Below the pieces are notes generated by a model. The model saw only the letters and a program-made list of their open reading frames with translations. It did not search any database and was not told where the DNA came from. From NCBI GenBank assembly GCA_002633005.1, contig NMRA01000550.1, positions 122,134-184,133 on the forward strand: a DNA stretch of 62,000 nt, in the 5' to 3' direction. This stretch comes from Phoronis australis (taxonomy: Eukaryota > Phoronida > Phoronidae). How positions within the stretch are numbered: position 1 is the stretch's first letter; each line of letters begins with the position of its first letter. This document shows, in pieces, positions 1 through 13,800 of this stretch. The position numbers were made by a program, and so were the translations under genes.

Positions 1-3000
1 CCCCCCCCCGTAGATCCGCCACTGCAACGTATCGTTTTAGGAAGTCATATTTTGAAGTTGGATGGAATGCTTTCCTCTAGGATGCCTGTGAGTTCGTTAT
101 TGAATCTCGACACAACAGTATCGATGTTGTTTCGAGTAAGAATTGCATCCCAATCGTGGCTGATTAAATCGTTATGAAACTGAATTTGATTTACTTTGTC
201 TTTTTTCAAACACGTTTTGTAAGAGGTTTATTGACAGCTGAATATAATGAGATAGGCGAGAAGGACGTACATATGACATGGTGATCCGAGTGGCCGATAG
301 GGGGCAGAACGAACATGAATGCAATAGAAGTCCAATAGGTACAGTATAACTAGGCAAGTATAACAAATAGACAAAACTTACGAAACCTTATTAGTGACGC
401 ATGGACTCTTCCAGATCCCGGGTGTAACATAACAACGGTAAATCATTTAATAAAGGAAAACAAAACCAAAAAACAAGTAATGGAATAACACAAAAAGTTG
501 AATTGAAAAGGCAAGCAATTCCACAATTGAATAAGAGTTTGTCAAATGCCAGGAGAGACCACCCAGCAAGAACTATAATACCCAATCTATAATATAGGGA
601 GTATAATTTGTCAGTTATTTCCTGCTTTTATCTTTCAAGATTGACGACAAAGATGCATTAGCAGGTGACATAACAAGGGTTGACATCATCAAAACAGGGT
701 TTAGTTTCCTTTTAATACACTTGCCAAATTTAACCAAAGTTCATGTAAGCCAGCGGCTCATGAGAAGCGCCACATTAGTTGAAGATGTCCACAAATCATC
801 ATTAACCATTCTCTTCCCTGTAGCACTGAACACATCCACAAATTTTCATTATCACCTTTAGTGCGGTTCGTACAATAGAGAGATGTGAATGTGAAAAAAC
901 AGACTCGAAAACAGCAAAAAAGCCATAAGGTGGCTCAGAGCTTGTTTACTCCATCCAAAAACAAGAAGATACCTATTTACACAATTTCAACTTCCGTCAA
1001 GGAACTACGAAGATTCACACATAAAAAAACGGAAATTGCCACTGGGGGACACACGGATAGTTGAATCCTTCAGAAAACTCGCTCATGCCATCCCATTCCG
1101 GCAAGATAGGAACTTATCTTCAAAATTTCACGAACCTCCATTCAGGGGTTTTGGAGATGCAGCAGCACATGCCGGGCGGATGGACTGACAGGTATGATGG
1201 CATACTAGTAATGCACTCACATATAAATATGTGGGCACATAAAAAGAAGAAAGTTTACTGAAAGGTAAGCCTGAACTCCAGGCCCTCTTTTTTCACTATA
1301 TTTTCACTCAGAAGATATAGCCAGCATCTGGCAATTATCGGTTGATAAAATACACTGGATGGTCACAAACCCTAGGACAAGTAGGGTTGGCGGACACACA
1401 TCTGCCAATGAAGGGGGGGTGCCATTGTAACAGTACCATTTAGCTACGATGTTGGAGGGGGCATGAAATCAGATTTTGAGCAAAGAATTGACTTGTTGTT
1501 TATTTCTATAGTTATAATTTTCTTCATCATTCATGCACCTGGTTCACCTCACGCCTGAGAAGCCACAAAATATGCTAGCCACAGCATCTGGGAGAATTGA
1601 CGAAACAAAAAAAATTCCCCCAAATATTCTGACTTCACTTCAAGTTCTTGGTCTCAGATAAACTAATGAATTGTTCACAAATCAGTCGAAAAGGCTACAA
1701 GACCACAGCCACAATGGACACGGTGATTCACTGTGTGTTGCAAGACTTTAGAACCTTTTGACATGTGTTCGAATTCGCCTTAACATCATCACAGACCAGG
1801 AAATGAAAAATAAACTACAGGTAGTGCGGTGTGGTTGTCGCATTGAGGGAACCTTTCGGATTGAAAACTTTATACCGGCATGAAGTGCTTGGCTTTTCCG
1901 GTTAAAATGTGTCGTCAGTAAAGTTCAAAACCTCATTCCGAGAAACAGACCGCATAATTTTAAACAAAAATAGACTGGACAAAACCAAATTGATGAAAGC
2001 GAAACTAAAAATTGCGAAATTAGCGGAAATATAACCAAAGAACACCGAATCCGAAAACGGAGACGGAACAGACAGACATTCGAGTGTCTACAAAAACCTA
2101 ATTGATAAATTACGCTTTTTTCTATGTTCTTAGATGCGCTGGTTTGCATGAAAGATTTTTTATTAGGATATAATTCACCAACTTATTGAACATTAACCAC
2201 AATTATAGCTATTTGGTTTGTAGCCATGCAAATTGTCATTTTACAGCTACTGTAAGGCTAACTTTACGCATTTCATCAAAAGATGGTGCTGCGTCTTGCT
2301 TTGATGTGCAACAAATCCAATAGGGCTCGCTCGTGAAGGTTATGAAAAGCAGAGACTGTTACGTCTTTGACATGAGTCAGCGATACAAAATAATTATTAC
2401 TACAACATGTGTTTCGCTGTCCAAAATCGCTTTCAAAATTCAAAATTATTAGTGTTATGAAAATACAAATATTATATCTAAACAGATTTGAGTCCTGTAG
2501 ACTCGATCATATCGCAAAAGAATCGAGTGTCACCTGCTTTGCTATTATGTATAGTTATCTCACGGCATCTGGTGAAATTTTGCGTTGAGTTTCTCGCGTT
2601 TACGGAACGTGCACCGTGGTTGCAACAATAACGTCACGTACTTGACGTGTTGCGACAATCTACTTATCGTCCAGTAGATAAGTTTTTAAAGGTTTTATGC
2701 AACCCGACCCTGGGTCGGAAATTTAACTAAAACATGGAAATCGAATTAGGTCCTTTACTCTCATAAAATTTCTTACCGTAGGCTAAGAGGGTTCCGTTTC
2801 CGTTCCCAACAAGAACATCGGAACCATCAGCGACTCAGAATTTGTTGGGATTGGCCAGCTCTAAAATTTCAAAAAAGACGCCTGTACGCATTTCTTGAGA
2901 GTAGAGTTGTTACCGCCGGCAACAGAAATACAATGCCATCACGGTAACTGAGAAATATCGTGTGGCCGACTTAGGAGAGCAAAAGACCTAGTTCCATTCA

Positions 3001-6000
3001 TGCTTTTTGTCAGCGAAATCGGGCGAAATGAAGATTTATGGCGACGCCCCTTAATACTGCAAAAACGCCATCTTCTGAGAGTTTTCACTATGAAATTTCA
3101 GTGGGGTGTCAGTGGCGGGTATAAATTAGGGGGCCATGCACCTCCCTAAAATTCTTCCATATTCCAGTTGGCAGTTTGGGGTTGCGAATGTCTGACGGGC
3201 AAAATCCTGGCTAATACNGTTTTAAATGATTCGTTTTGACTTATTACAACTAGTAAAACGTTGAGTTGGAGAAAAATATTTTTGTGCGTTACCAACCTAT
3301 GGAAGTTTGTAGTAGATGTTATATTTCCGTAAGATATCTCAAAAATATAATGGTTAGGCGAAAGAGCTTCTCGACTAATGTTCGTCTCGACACTTGCATA
3401 TTTTTTAAATTATCTAATAGATTTTATTGAAATATAAAATATCTCATAAAACTAATGGTTACGTAGACCGTAGTGGGCGAAAAGAGTTTCCATATCATGC
3501 ATATCATGCGCGCACCCAGGGGACTCGGGGGGCTTGAACGAGCCCCCTCCCCCCAATTTGGCGAAGTGGGCAAAAAGGTTCGCCTTAGAGAAACAAAAAC
3601 TCCGAGAAGAACGAGGCAAAAGTCCACTGAAAAGACGGAGACGCACAGTTTACAGTTTTGAAGGTAGTACCCGTTTTTTTTTTTTTTTTCCACATCGACA
3701 GAAATTCGAGCCCTCCCACATTGAAGGCTGGGTGCGCGCATGCATATTTGTCTCACTCTGACGCTGTTTATTTTTCAAAGTAAACACAATTAAGGGGGGG
3801 GGACTTTTAGCTTAAATCTCTGATCTTCTCATGGCCAAACAAAAGTTCACCGTCATGACTGAATACAAGCGCAGCTGAAATTTTGAAAATAGACATTAAC
3901 ATAAATTAAACGAATCAAGGCAAGGATTTTAGAATATAACAGTTTTTTAATTGAGGGAGCTCATTTGATGGGTGAGAAACGGAGACGAAAAGAGAGTGAG
4001 ATCGCTTACTAACATTACTGTGAGAATGGGTGAAATATATTAGCAATTGATAAATGATGAAAGTTGATTCCGATTAACATTGTAAACATTGGCCGAAATT
4101 GGGCAAAAAATTCATCGAATATGCGACTAAATGTCATGGAAATGGTTTGCCCAATTTCGGTCTTGCAATTTAGGGTTCACTTACACTGGGGGATCTTATC
4201 TCTCTCCAAAGGAAAACTACACTAGAGAAGCGCTAGGCCGCTATCATCAACCACTCCTCTTTGGTATGGGTGATACAAAATATTTTTGTTTTTTCACTTT
4301 TCATAATATTGCGCATTCACTTTTGTTTTAACTATTTTTTATTTTAAAATTTTAAAGAATATGATTTCGTCCCATTGCAAATATCAGTTTTTGATCGCTG
4401 GGGACGTAATTGTAATTTTAGCCTTACAGTGCATTTAGTGTATTTGTAGAAAGCGTGCTGACTCTACTATTTAATGAATCTTTAGTACTTGAACTAATGT
4501 GACCTACAACCGAGTCAACCAAATCATTAAACCCTGGCTGACACACCTGAGTGCCTCTGACCGTCGGTAATTCAACGCATCCCACGTGCTCTGCATTCGA
4601 AAACAATACAGAAAACTGTGGTTCGTTTCTACGATAAACTATTAAAAATAAACTGTCATATCTCTGATGGAAATTTGAAGTGCTTTTAATCACATTGGTT
4701 TACACTTACTTCGGATTCGTTGAAATTAGTTTTGATAAAATGGGAATTACATTGAGCGACATGTCATGCGTAATGTATTCAATGCCCATTTATCACCTGC
4801 GGAAACGTTTGTAGAAGACGAAGAATTTCTGTTACTTTCGTCCCTCGCTTGACGGGCGTTAGACCAACAGTACTTTTCAACACAATCGCAAATTTGAAAT
4901 TACCTCGTTATTGGTGAATTGAATTTTTCAATGAACTTGAATTGAAATTAAATTTACCGATTTAATGAATCCTTGTTTTTTATCATTTTTATTCCGTTTC
5001 AATTGTTTTGAATTTTAACTAGACATGTAATGTTATGCGGCTTTTCACGAAGTTTTCATTTTCTTGCCAAAAACACAATTGAGACCACTGGCATTTTACT
5101 CCAAATGTTTCAAACTTTTTGGGGGGACACTGACTATTTTTGCGATTATTGTTAGAGAATGTAAGGACACGTGGCTTCGACCGCCAGGGAATTTTGACTC
5201 ATAAAGTCACCTTGATTTCAACGAATCTTTGACAGACAACGGCGAGCATTAATTTAGCGATTTGTAACTAATTACAAAACACTACGGATTTTGTTGTTTT
5301 ATATCTCTGGCCAAAGCTAATAACTTCAAGTTGTCTATCTCATCCATCTTTGTCTATCCCATCAATAATAATAACTTCAAGAAGTCTATTCCATCCATCA
5401 ATAATCTTAAAAATGAGTTTTTCGGCTGTAAAACAGATAACGACTCTTTAATGTTCATATTACAGATGACGTAGGTGTGAGGGCCGACACGAACGTGCGA
5501 CTAATACGAATTCAACTGGTTTGGACAAATTCATTAAAAAGGTGCAAACGAAAAATGACTTTTGTTCTAAAATGCACAAAATGTTCTTAGGTGATCTCGG
5601 ATAGAAACTGAGAGTGTGATTAAGTATCAAAAACACGGACGAAGTAGATAAGGAAATTTCAAAAAGCTCGTCACGAGTAAAAATTACGAAACCGTCATGC
5701 AGTGCAGTTTCACCGTATAGCCTTCTGACAAGTTGTGTGTTCCAGGAGTCGCTAACATAAGGTGTACTTCTCACATCCAAAGCCTACAGAAACAAACTGA
5801 TGCCCAGCATAAACATACATTGGAGAAAAAAATGTGAAATCATATCACATTTACATTATCAGTGAAATTTCCGTGTGTAATCAGTAGACAATCCCTGAAA
5901 TTACAATAATTTATGTTAATTTCACTTAGTGTATGTCCGTCGAACACAGGTCTGTTGTTTTGTGGTTAATTATAATTGTGTGCGGTACACTACAATCACG

Positions 6001-7600
6001 ATTTGTGGTGCAATGTTAAAGATTTTTACTCTTGACGAGTTCGTAGGAGAATTCAAAAGAATGTACAGTTCCCCGCACCGTGAATATCTGACAGTTTAAA
6101 CGCTTAATGGAGATATAGTCCTTATTAAACTGTGCAACAGGTGAGAGTAATAGTCAGTGATTTTGAATGTTTATCTTTCTAAGTAGAGCGAGCATTCAGT
6201 TTAACCCAGCTGACGCAGGACTGTAAATGGCGAGCGAATAAACTAAATTGTATGACCTTCATGCTCTTGGTAGGGTATACGTGTATTGCGTACTAATTGC
6301 TCAATATTCATGTCATGTCATTTATGTTCCATCTTGTCAGACCCCGACCGCATTACTAGTTTAAGTTCCTATAGACTTTTGTCACCATGGTGAATCAAAA
6401 ACCGCTGTTCAAGAATAGGTGTCCCGGTAATTAACCAATGCCTTAATTAAAAAGTTGTTGTTTGTCTTTTGAAAATGTGTCACAACTTTGTATTGTTCTG
6501 AGTTGCTCCTTACCGTTGCCCCGCATCCGCCACAACCATGTGGTCTGCACATTATTCACATCTGTTACACACGCTGCTCTCATTTTTGTACTGTTGAAAT
6601 GCTGCAAACGTGCCGAAAATAACCCAGGAATGTTCGCCCGCATGACCGCCGTCAGCCAAAGACGCACAGTGAGTCCTGGGCGATATTTCCTGTCGTCGTA
6701 TAGTTTGCTGAAACGTAAAACAGATCAAAGTACGATTCCATAATCACAACCACTGTTCTCGATAACACTAAAGAATTGTTACAATATCAAGAAGTTTCTG
6801 TTTGACGAATGACGAACATTTTGATCCCATTAAAGATTCTTACGACGAGTTCTAGGAAACTAAACAACTATTTGTAAAATCATAAAATCGTGAGAATCTG
6901 GTTTTCCCAAGACTTCAACGCTTGGGTTCGCTGAGTGTTTTAGCAGAAAGTGGGAAATTATTAAATCTCTATTGAGTAATTTTGGACTAAAAAAGGCCAG
7001 TAGCTAGAAAATTCAACCATTGCATACAAAGTTACATTTTGCCCGTTTAGATGTCAATGTTGATCAATGTTGAATTCTTAACCGAAGCGATTTGGGGTTT
7101 AAAAACATTACCACGCGCATCCGATCTTGATTTGTTGCCGAATGAGCTGGCAACTCGAGCCATAGGCAATGCGTACATGCGCCTTTTTCCAATCCCCAGT
7201 TTTAGGGTAGACCAACCCCAATGAACTATAAAGCATTTTTTGAGTCCTTGAAGTTTTCGATGTTTTTTTGCCAAAGGTAATAGATTCCTGTCACAGCAAG
7301 GAAAATTTTAAGATGGATTTTATGAGATAAAAGGGTTTAAATTGATTTTCATTTTAAGCAGCTAATCAAGGCGAAACACAGCTTTAATAATTTCAGGGTC
7401 TTGATTGCAACTCATATGACACTACGATACGTTTTCTTCGGTCAAAGCCGGAGGGGTGGACGCGACCCCCTTGTCCCCTAACACGCCTATGTGATCATTA
7501 AGTTACAATCAAATAACAAATTAATAACGTAAGTGTCCTGTATAACACCTGGATTCTACAAACACTATTCTGGTTGAAGCGGTTATAACCGACCGACTTA
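1..7600. other. Intergenic DNA, no gene seen
   Basis: I find no supported gene here. Open frames are short (longest 110 codons, over low-complexity DNA), lack recognisable domains and lie on both strands. The first 27 bases look like the end of a dispersed element with an ATCCGCCACTGC terminus, and a diverged copy of that end (CAGTGGCGG) is at about 3113. Also present are a poly-T run near 3673-3690, one ambiguous base at 3218, a 57-bp imperfect tandem duplication at 5318-5405 and a small inverted repeat at 4089-4163. CpG is common, unlike the LRIG introns. Confidence 0.6.
4089..4163. repeat. Small inverted repeat (hairpin)
   Basis: The left arm GCCGAAATTGGGCAAA and the right arm TTTGCCCAATTTCGGT are near-perfect reverse complements about 40 bases apart. 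This is likely a foldback remnant. No function can be inferred. Confidence 0.6.
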
Positions 7601-7624
7601 AGCACAAGAAATGTTCCCTTATTT

Positions 7625-7893
7625 TCATGAGCATAGCATGTCACGCACGAACTACCTGCGAACCTATGAATCATGCATACGTACCCATGAATCATGCATA
7701 CGAACCCAAAAATCGCGCATACGAACAAAAATCATACGCAAGAGCATTCGAATCACACACACGGACCACCAAACGATAAAGTGTATGATTTTTGTTCGTA
7801 TGCGTGGTTTTGGGTTCGTATGCATGATTGGTTTGTATGCATGATTCACAGGTTCGTAGTTGGTTCGTGCGTAAGATGCTATGCTCGTGCATA
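7625..7893. repeat. Long foldback (hairpin) element with internal short repeats
   Basis: The left arm (about 7625-7740) and right arm (about 7778-7893) are reverse complements with high identity. Shared blocks include GAGCATAGCAT, ACGCACGAACTAC and CATACGAACAAAAATCATACG. Each arm holds two to three copies of a roughly 20-bp unit containing ATGAATCATGCATAC. The loop is about 40 bases. The overlapping short open frames on both strands are by-products of this repeat. It is probably a foldback or MITE-type element. I could not fix its ends or find a target duplication. Confidence 0.75.
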
Positions 7894-7899
7894 GGATTC

Positions 7900-10800
7900 T
7901 ATGGCCCCTTTGAACAAGATTCCAACTTAATGAGAGGCGAATAAAAACAAATAATTCAATCAAAATAATGGTTTTGACGACAGATTAATATAATGGACAA
8001 GTCAAAATTTTAAAAATGATATAATAACGTATTAAACAGTGAATTCCTAATTGAAGATCAGTGTTCCGACTCCTTTGAAATCTTAAAGGTCGATACGAAA
8101 CTCATACTGAATTATTTGTTTTCATTTATTGCATTATAATCAACAGAATTAAAAGCGCGTTGTTGTCTAGAAAATGTATTCGAATTCAAACTGTAGTCGC
8201 GTTGACTCCCATGCTATGAACCCTTTGATCCTTCCTGGCGCACGTGTCGCCTAGAACACGTCGACAGGTGAACATGTATTGTCGATTATAACACCTGTGT
8301 ACACACGGAGACGATGAAGGCTTTTTAGTGAACACATTTTTGAAATTCTTTTCGTTTTTAACACAAAACAGTTTCAACGACGCTCTCCTATCAGGTTTCA
8401 GGCGTCCCTATTTGGGACATTATATGAATTGTGACGTAAGTCGAAGAAAGTAAATACATATTTTGTAAACATAATCGACCATTTGCGATTAGTTAAAATA
8501 TTCGAGTTATGCGAGTTTAATTAACCCTTTATCCAAGTATTCAAAGCCATATTTGATGAAGTTTGTTATCGTTCCTATACATTATAGATCGAAACTGGGC
8601 TAATACACCACCATTACAGGTTTTCCTTTTATATTCCTTTGGATTGAAGATTTTGTGCAAATCTTTTGGAGTATTTTAGCATTTAGAATGACACAATGGC
8701 CTGACAGACCATTTGGAAGTGGCTTGTCAGTTTTTTTTTGCGTTTACCCATGTATAATGTTAATTAGGTTTCTGTGCATTAAAGCTATTTGTTGCATATG
8801 AATACTCATGAAAATGTATTATTGAATTGTGTTTGTTCCAAGTGTTGATCAGTGCAGAGTTTAAAGTAGTGCTGTACAGTCATGACGAAGATTATCGAGA
8901 GCGAAGATATGCAGTAGATGTCGTGCTATATTCAATAGTATACGAATTTGTTTAGCTTTGTTTCACTCAGAACGATGTCCGATATGTGGTTCCCAAACTG
9001 TAAATTAATGACACGCCAGTCGCGGCGGACATGGTATTCTATGGTTTATGAATTTCCGCAAGAAGAGTAAATTGTTTACCAGCAAACATTTGTAAAATTC
9101 CTCGACGCTACGTCTAGCCGTTATAGGTTTCCATGGCTTGATAATTTTCAACATCCGGGTAGCTGACATGTCTAGAAGCGATACGGGTTCTTGATGATAC
9201 TTATCTCCCCCAAGAAAAATATTAAATAAAATTTACATTCGAGGATTTTTCATGGAGCATCTCGATTTTGGTGTTTAAAATCATTTCATATTAAACTGAT
9301 CAACTTTCAAAAATAGTATCTTTGCAAAAACCATCGAACAAAAATACTTCAGCAACAAAAAACAATTTTCAAAACCTGAAATACATGTTTGCAGACATCC
9401 CGTCTCCTGTGGGTGTCGAAGTGTGACCCTTGGGAACCAAGTCGCTTTTCTTCTCGTTTTTCATCAATGTAGTATTGTGCAATGTAGAAGAGTTATCTCC
9501 CGACTTCTGTTTTGCAACTGAATACATTTGTAGTTTTCCTAAAAAAAATACGCCCCTCGTTGCAAACTTTCGATTGTCATGTCTATTTGCAAAATATCTC
9601 GAAGCTTCAAACAATGTCTCGTTAAAAATGTGCTCCTTTACAACGGGTTACACAAGATTCTGTCTCTCTTGAAACACTCCTTTGATCTGAATTGCCATTT
9701 TTGTCTAACCTCGATGGCGGATCTAGGATGTCGTAAGGGTGGCTCAACACAATTTCGAAGGGAAAATATCCGCGTAAGCGCTAAGAAGGACATACCGATC
9801 GTTTCCGTAGGGGATCTCTGCTTATGTTCATTTGATATTGCATTTAATTTCGTGTCATTTTATCCGTGGTCATGCTAGACCATGCCGAGCTTGTTAGTCA
9901 AATAGAAAAGTTGGCTTGACTGAACACCATAACCTGTACAGAAATGAGGTCCTGTTAACGAAATATTACCGTCACATCGCAATATGGGGTCAATGTTGAA
10001 TGGGATAGTCTGTTGGTGCTATTAGTTTCGACCGTGTTGTAAAACAACAAAGTCCGTTGTGTTTTTGTGGTTATGTTACAAATCTCTGTTGTCTGTCAGG
10101 TATTCCTTGAAATCAAGACCGATGTCTTTACCATTTATAATAGGCACTTTTGAAATACTCTGTGATTCAAAACGTGGGATTTGCCTCAGCGGCAGTGCGT
10201 TCGGGTGTTATTGCGGAGCTAGTTGATAGTCTGTAAAATTACTTTTGTTACCGAGAATGTCTCTTTAAGGACTGTCCAAGCGAAATGCAATCGTGTTACT
10301 TAACAACGGCCTCAATAGGTCTATTTAGGAGCGTATATAGCTGCATTATCTCAAGATATTGAGCCGACATAGTTGTGAGTTTGCACCGTTCTCAGGTGAT
10401 AACACGTTCTGCGCACCTGTTTGTTTGTCGAATATTTCTGCAATTGTACGCGACTTTGAAAACACGGCCTGCATTTATCCCTCGCGCCCTCCCGTCTGTT
10501 TTTTTAAATCCAACCTTCTTTGATCTCGCACACGTCCCGCGGCGGATTCAGTTCGCTCGCTAAAGGGGGAGTTTCCTGTTTTTCTCGCTGCCAGATGTGT
10601 GTATTCCTACAGAAAAGCTGATTTTAGTGACGAAATTACTTTTCACGTTATGCATAACGAGCGATATGTTTGTTAATTTGGAACCCTCAGTAAATGCCGG
10701 TATATAGTTTGAATTTCTTTAAAAATTAAAAAAGGAATGGCGCAAGTGATGACATACAAAGACTTCTCGTGAGACTATGAGATATCATGAGACAACATTT

Positions 10801-13800
10801 GTGACACCCTACAAAAACAAATTACAATTTAATACTCGTTTTTGTATAAAAAGCCTGCCTTGGTTGCAGAGGCAAGAAGATAAAGGTTAATACTGAATAG
10901 GAGACGAGCGTAATGGCCCTTAATTTGAAGTTGGTAATGTAACAGCAGTGACAAATGTAAGGTGAACCCGACAATTCATTTTCATAATTGAAATGTCCAT
11001 CAAACAACGGTTCGCTTTCCTTCGCTAGCCCATTTGCTGCCTAATGACATAGAGAAAGACATTTTGGAAACGCATTTATCAAAATTATGTTTTTGTAAAC
11101 GTTTTTGCAGTTTTCGAAAGCATTTTCAAACGACAAGAGCTATTCCCTTCTAATTTTGTATGAAAAATGTTATTTTGAGAAGGCTCGTGCCATTTCCAGT
11201 AAATTTCACATTGTGAAAAATTCTAGACTGGAAACAAATCATTTTTAAAACAGATGCACTTTTAAATATTTGGGTTAATTATGATACCGAATACAAGCCA
11301 CCATAATTCCACGCATTCGCAGCTGACAAAGTGTTTGTGTGCATCAGGCCGCTATTCTGAGAAACATTTATAAAATTTCCACGTGAACATGATTTCCAAA
11401 CAAATCACGTGACAATGTTCCATTCGTCTGCTCCACATCGGTTTCGGGCCATCGCTAGCGTGTTTTAGCAATTAACCATTCTGTTTTAACAATCAGCGAA
11501 TTCATAATATTCGACTGTTTTTCACGGTGAATTTATGACTTTTGGCAGAACCATCAAAACGTTTTTGTGCGTTTTAATTTGTTGGGAACAGCCTGCAGCA
11601 GGTGGACTGAAGCGTTACAAAAATGCAACGGAAAGGATAGCCATTTGAATTGAACAGAAAATGCCAAGCACTGTTTGTTTGGTGTCTTTTTTACAATAAT
11701 ATGTCTCACAAAATTTTATACCAAAATGGGAAATGACATTGGATCATTCAGTGCATTGGCAAGGAAAAACGAGCGTCGAAAAGCCATCATTTTTCACAGG
11801 GCCAGCCAAAAATTCAACGCATCCAAAAAATAGCAGTATCATTCGCTGTCCCCAAGGAAAACCATACGAAACGTGTTGGAGGGAGCAATGATTTTGGCTG
11901 CGTTCTTTAGACGTAATACATAAGCCCTGCTCTTGCAGCGGTGAACCTTGGCGCTTCTGGAACGGCAACAGGGAATTCTATCCCATAATTCAACTTTCCA
12001 ACCTCACCTACCAATCACTTAAATGGACACCATTTCAGTTGTAAGGTCCAGTCTCGCGAAAAACTCGCCTTCGATTCACTCGCGTGATTTTACGGGGTCT
12101 TGCGTGATCTTACTTTTTCGCGTGGTTCACTCCCCTATAGAACGTGGCCCGGGAGCATGTGAATGACGAGTCATATTGGAGAACCACCACAACGGCATCC
12201 TGAAATACCACGTCTAGCATTTGGTTATAAGTCTGTGCATCCCGGACCTCTCTCTATTTTTCTCTACTGTGTTTTGGCACGTGGGGTCCAAGCTCACTGG
12301 TACCTGTGGTAGAAATGAGATCGACGGCGAGTAAAAGGATCAGGATAGCGATTGGTTTAACCTATTGTGAACAAAAAGGCAAATTAATGACAACCCGCTA
12401 GACGTCGCCGTTTGGTGTTGGTACGGCAACAGACGATGTATTACGTGACTCACCCTGTTTCCGTATTAAGTGTATTAATTCGAAATAAATTGGCCTCAGT
12501 GATAAAAAGCAGACATAAAAGGTGTCGATCGATTGTCTTCTCTTTCTGTGATGAAAAACGAGACGAACACAGACTGCTAATATCTTCTAAAGAAATAATT
12601 ATCGTGTTTATACGGCAACACGCAAAAACGAGACACACTGCCTCTCACGTGGCCAATTGGATCTATGCAAAATCAAAATTAGATAACCTCTTTTCCGAAT
12701 AATCAAATTTTTCCACAACCTATCTGTTCGGTTCGCATCGGTTTAATTTTTTGACTAAATTTCATCCTTTCCTTTATCATTTGTTCAAATCTTTTTTAAT
12801 TGTGTAGAGAACAATAACGCGATCACATCTCTATTTCACGAGCGTGGCTGCTAATTATCCTATTAACTTTCAAATAAAAATAAATCTTTGGTCAAAGCGA
12901 CCTTTAATAAAGAGAAAAATCGGTTAATAGCTGAAGACGAAGACGTATACACGTTTGTAATACTTTTATCTGGCCACCAAGGGAATTTCAAGGAAGGCTG
13001 GTTATTATTCGAAGACGCCTGGTGCGAATGATTGAGTTTTCAAGGCTTATAAATTAATATGCTAGAACCTCACACTTGACACGTTTGGATTTGAGATGAC
13101 TTTTTGTAGTGTAGCATTGTGGAAACGTTAGAAATGAAATGAACGTGGACTCGCAATTTATTTCTTGAGTAAGAAATTAAACCTGGGTTGTGTGCCATAG
13201 ACGCAAGAGCCTCGCGAGAAGGATGGACGCTTCGCGTATATGCTCAGTCACCAAAGTGAGTGGTCGGTGACGTCGAAATGTTCAATTATAGGACAAAAAT
13301 AACTGTTCGCGTTCCATATTTGAGAATTTCTCGCCGCAAGTGTTTCGTGAGTACCATGTTGGGTCGACGGAACGCAGCTCTGCATGTTCTTACAAAACAA
13401 AATCAAAGCTTGGCCACTGGCCCCTAGAGAATCAGTCTTGAATTTCTCTTTGTCAAGAATAGACTATGTTTAGTTCATTTGGCAGGATTGGACTATGATT
13501 AGTACATTTGTCAGGAAGTGCATCCGGGGCATTGCTCGAATAAAATGAAAATCCCAGGACTGGTCCCCATTGCAATAGGTTATCTCTTCTACTTCTCATT
13601 TTAATCAGTGCTGTCATGGCAAGGAAGTTTTTGCTCAGTTTGAGAGGAATATTTCTTGATCACATTTCAAAGGCGAGAGGGAAAACAAAGTGCTGCTTGG
13701 AATCATAATCTTCATTTCTTAACTTATTTCAATTCTTACGTTTCAGCTCGTGTGTATTTCACTACTTTTTAAATCCACTGGCGCCTGTCGCAATATGTAG

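Noticed and set aside
5460-5780. 106-codon minus-strand frame
   Set aside because: No domain, no splice support and no neighbours that make it credible.
7498-7963. Several frames at 7.5-8.0 kb with HAYEP/FVCMIH repeats
   Set aside because: They are translations of the hairpin arms in both directions.
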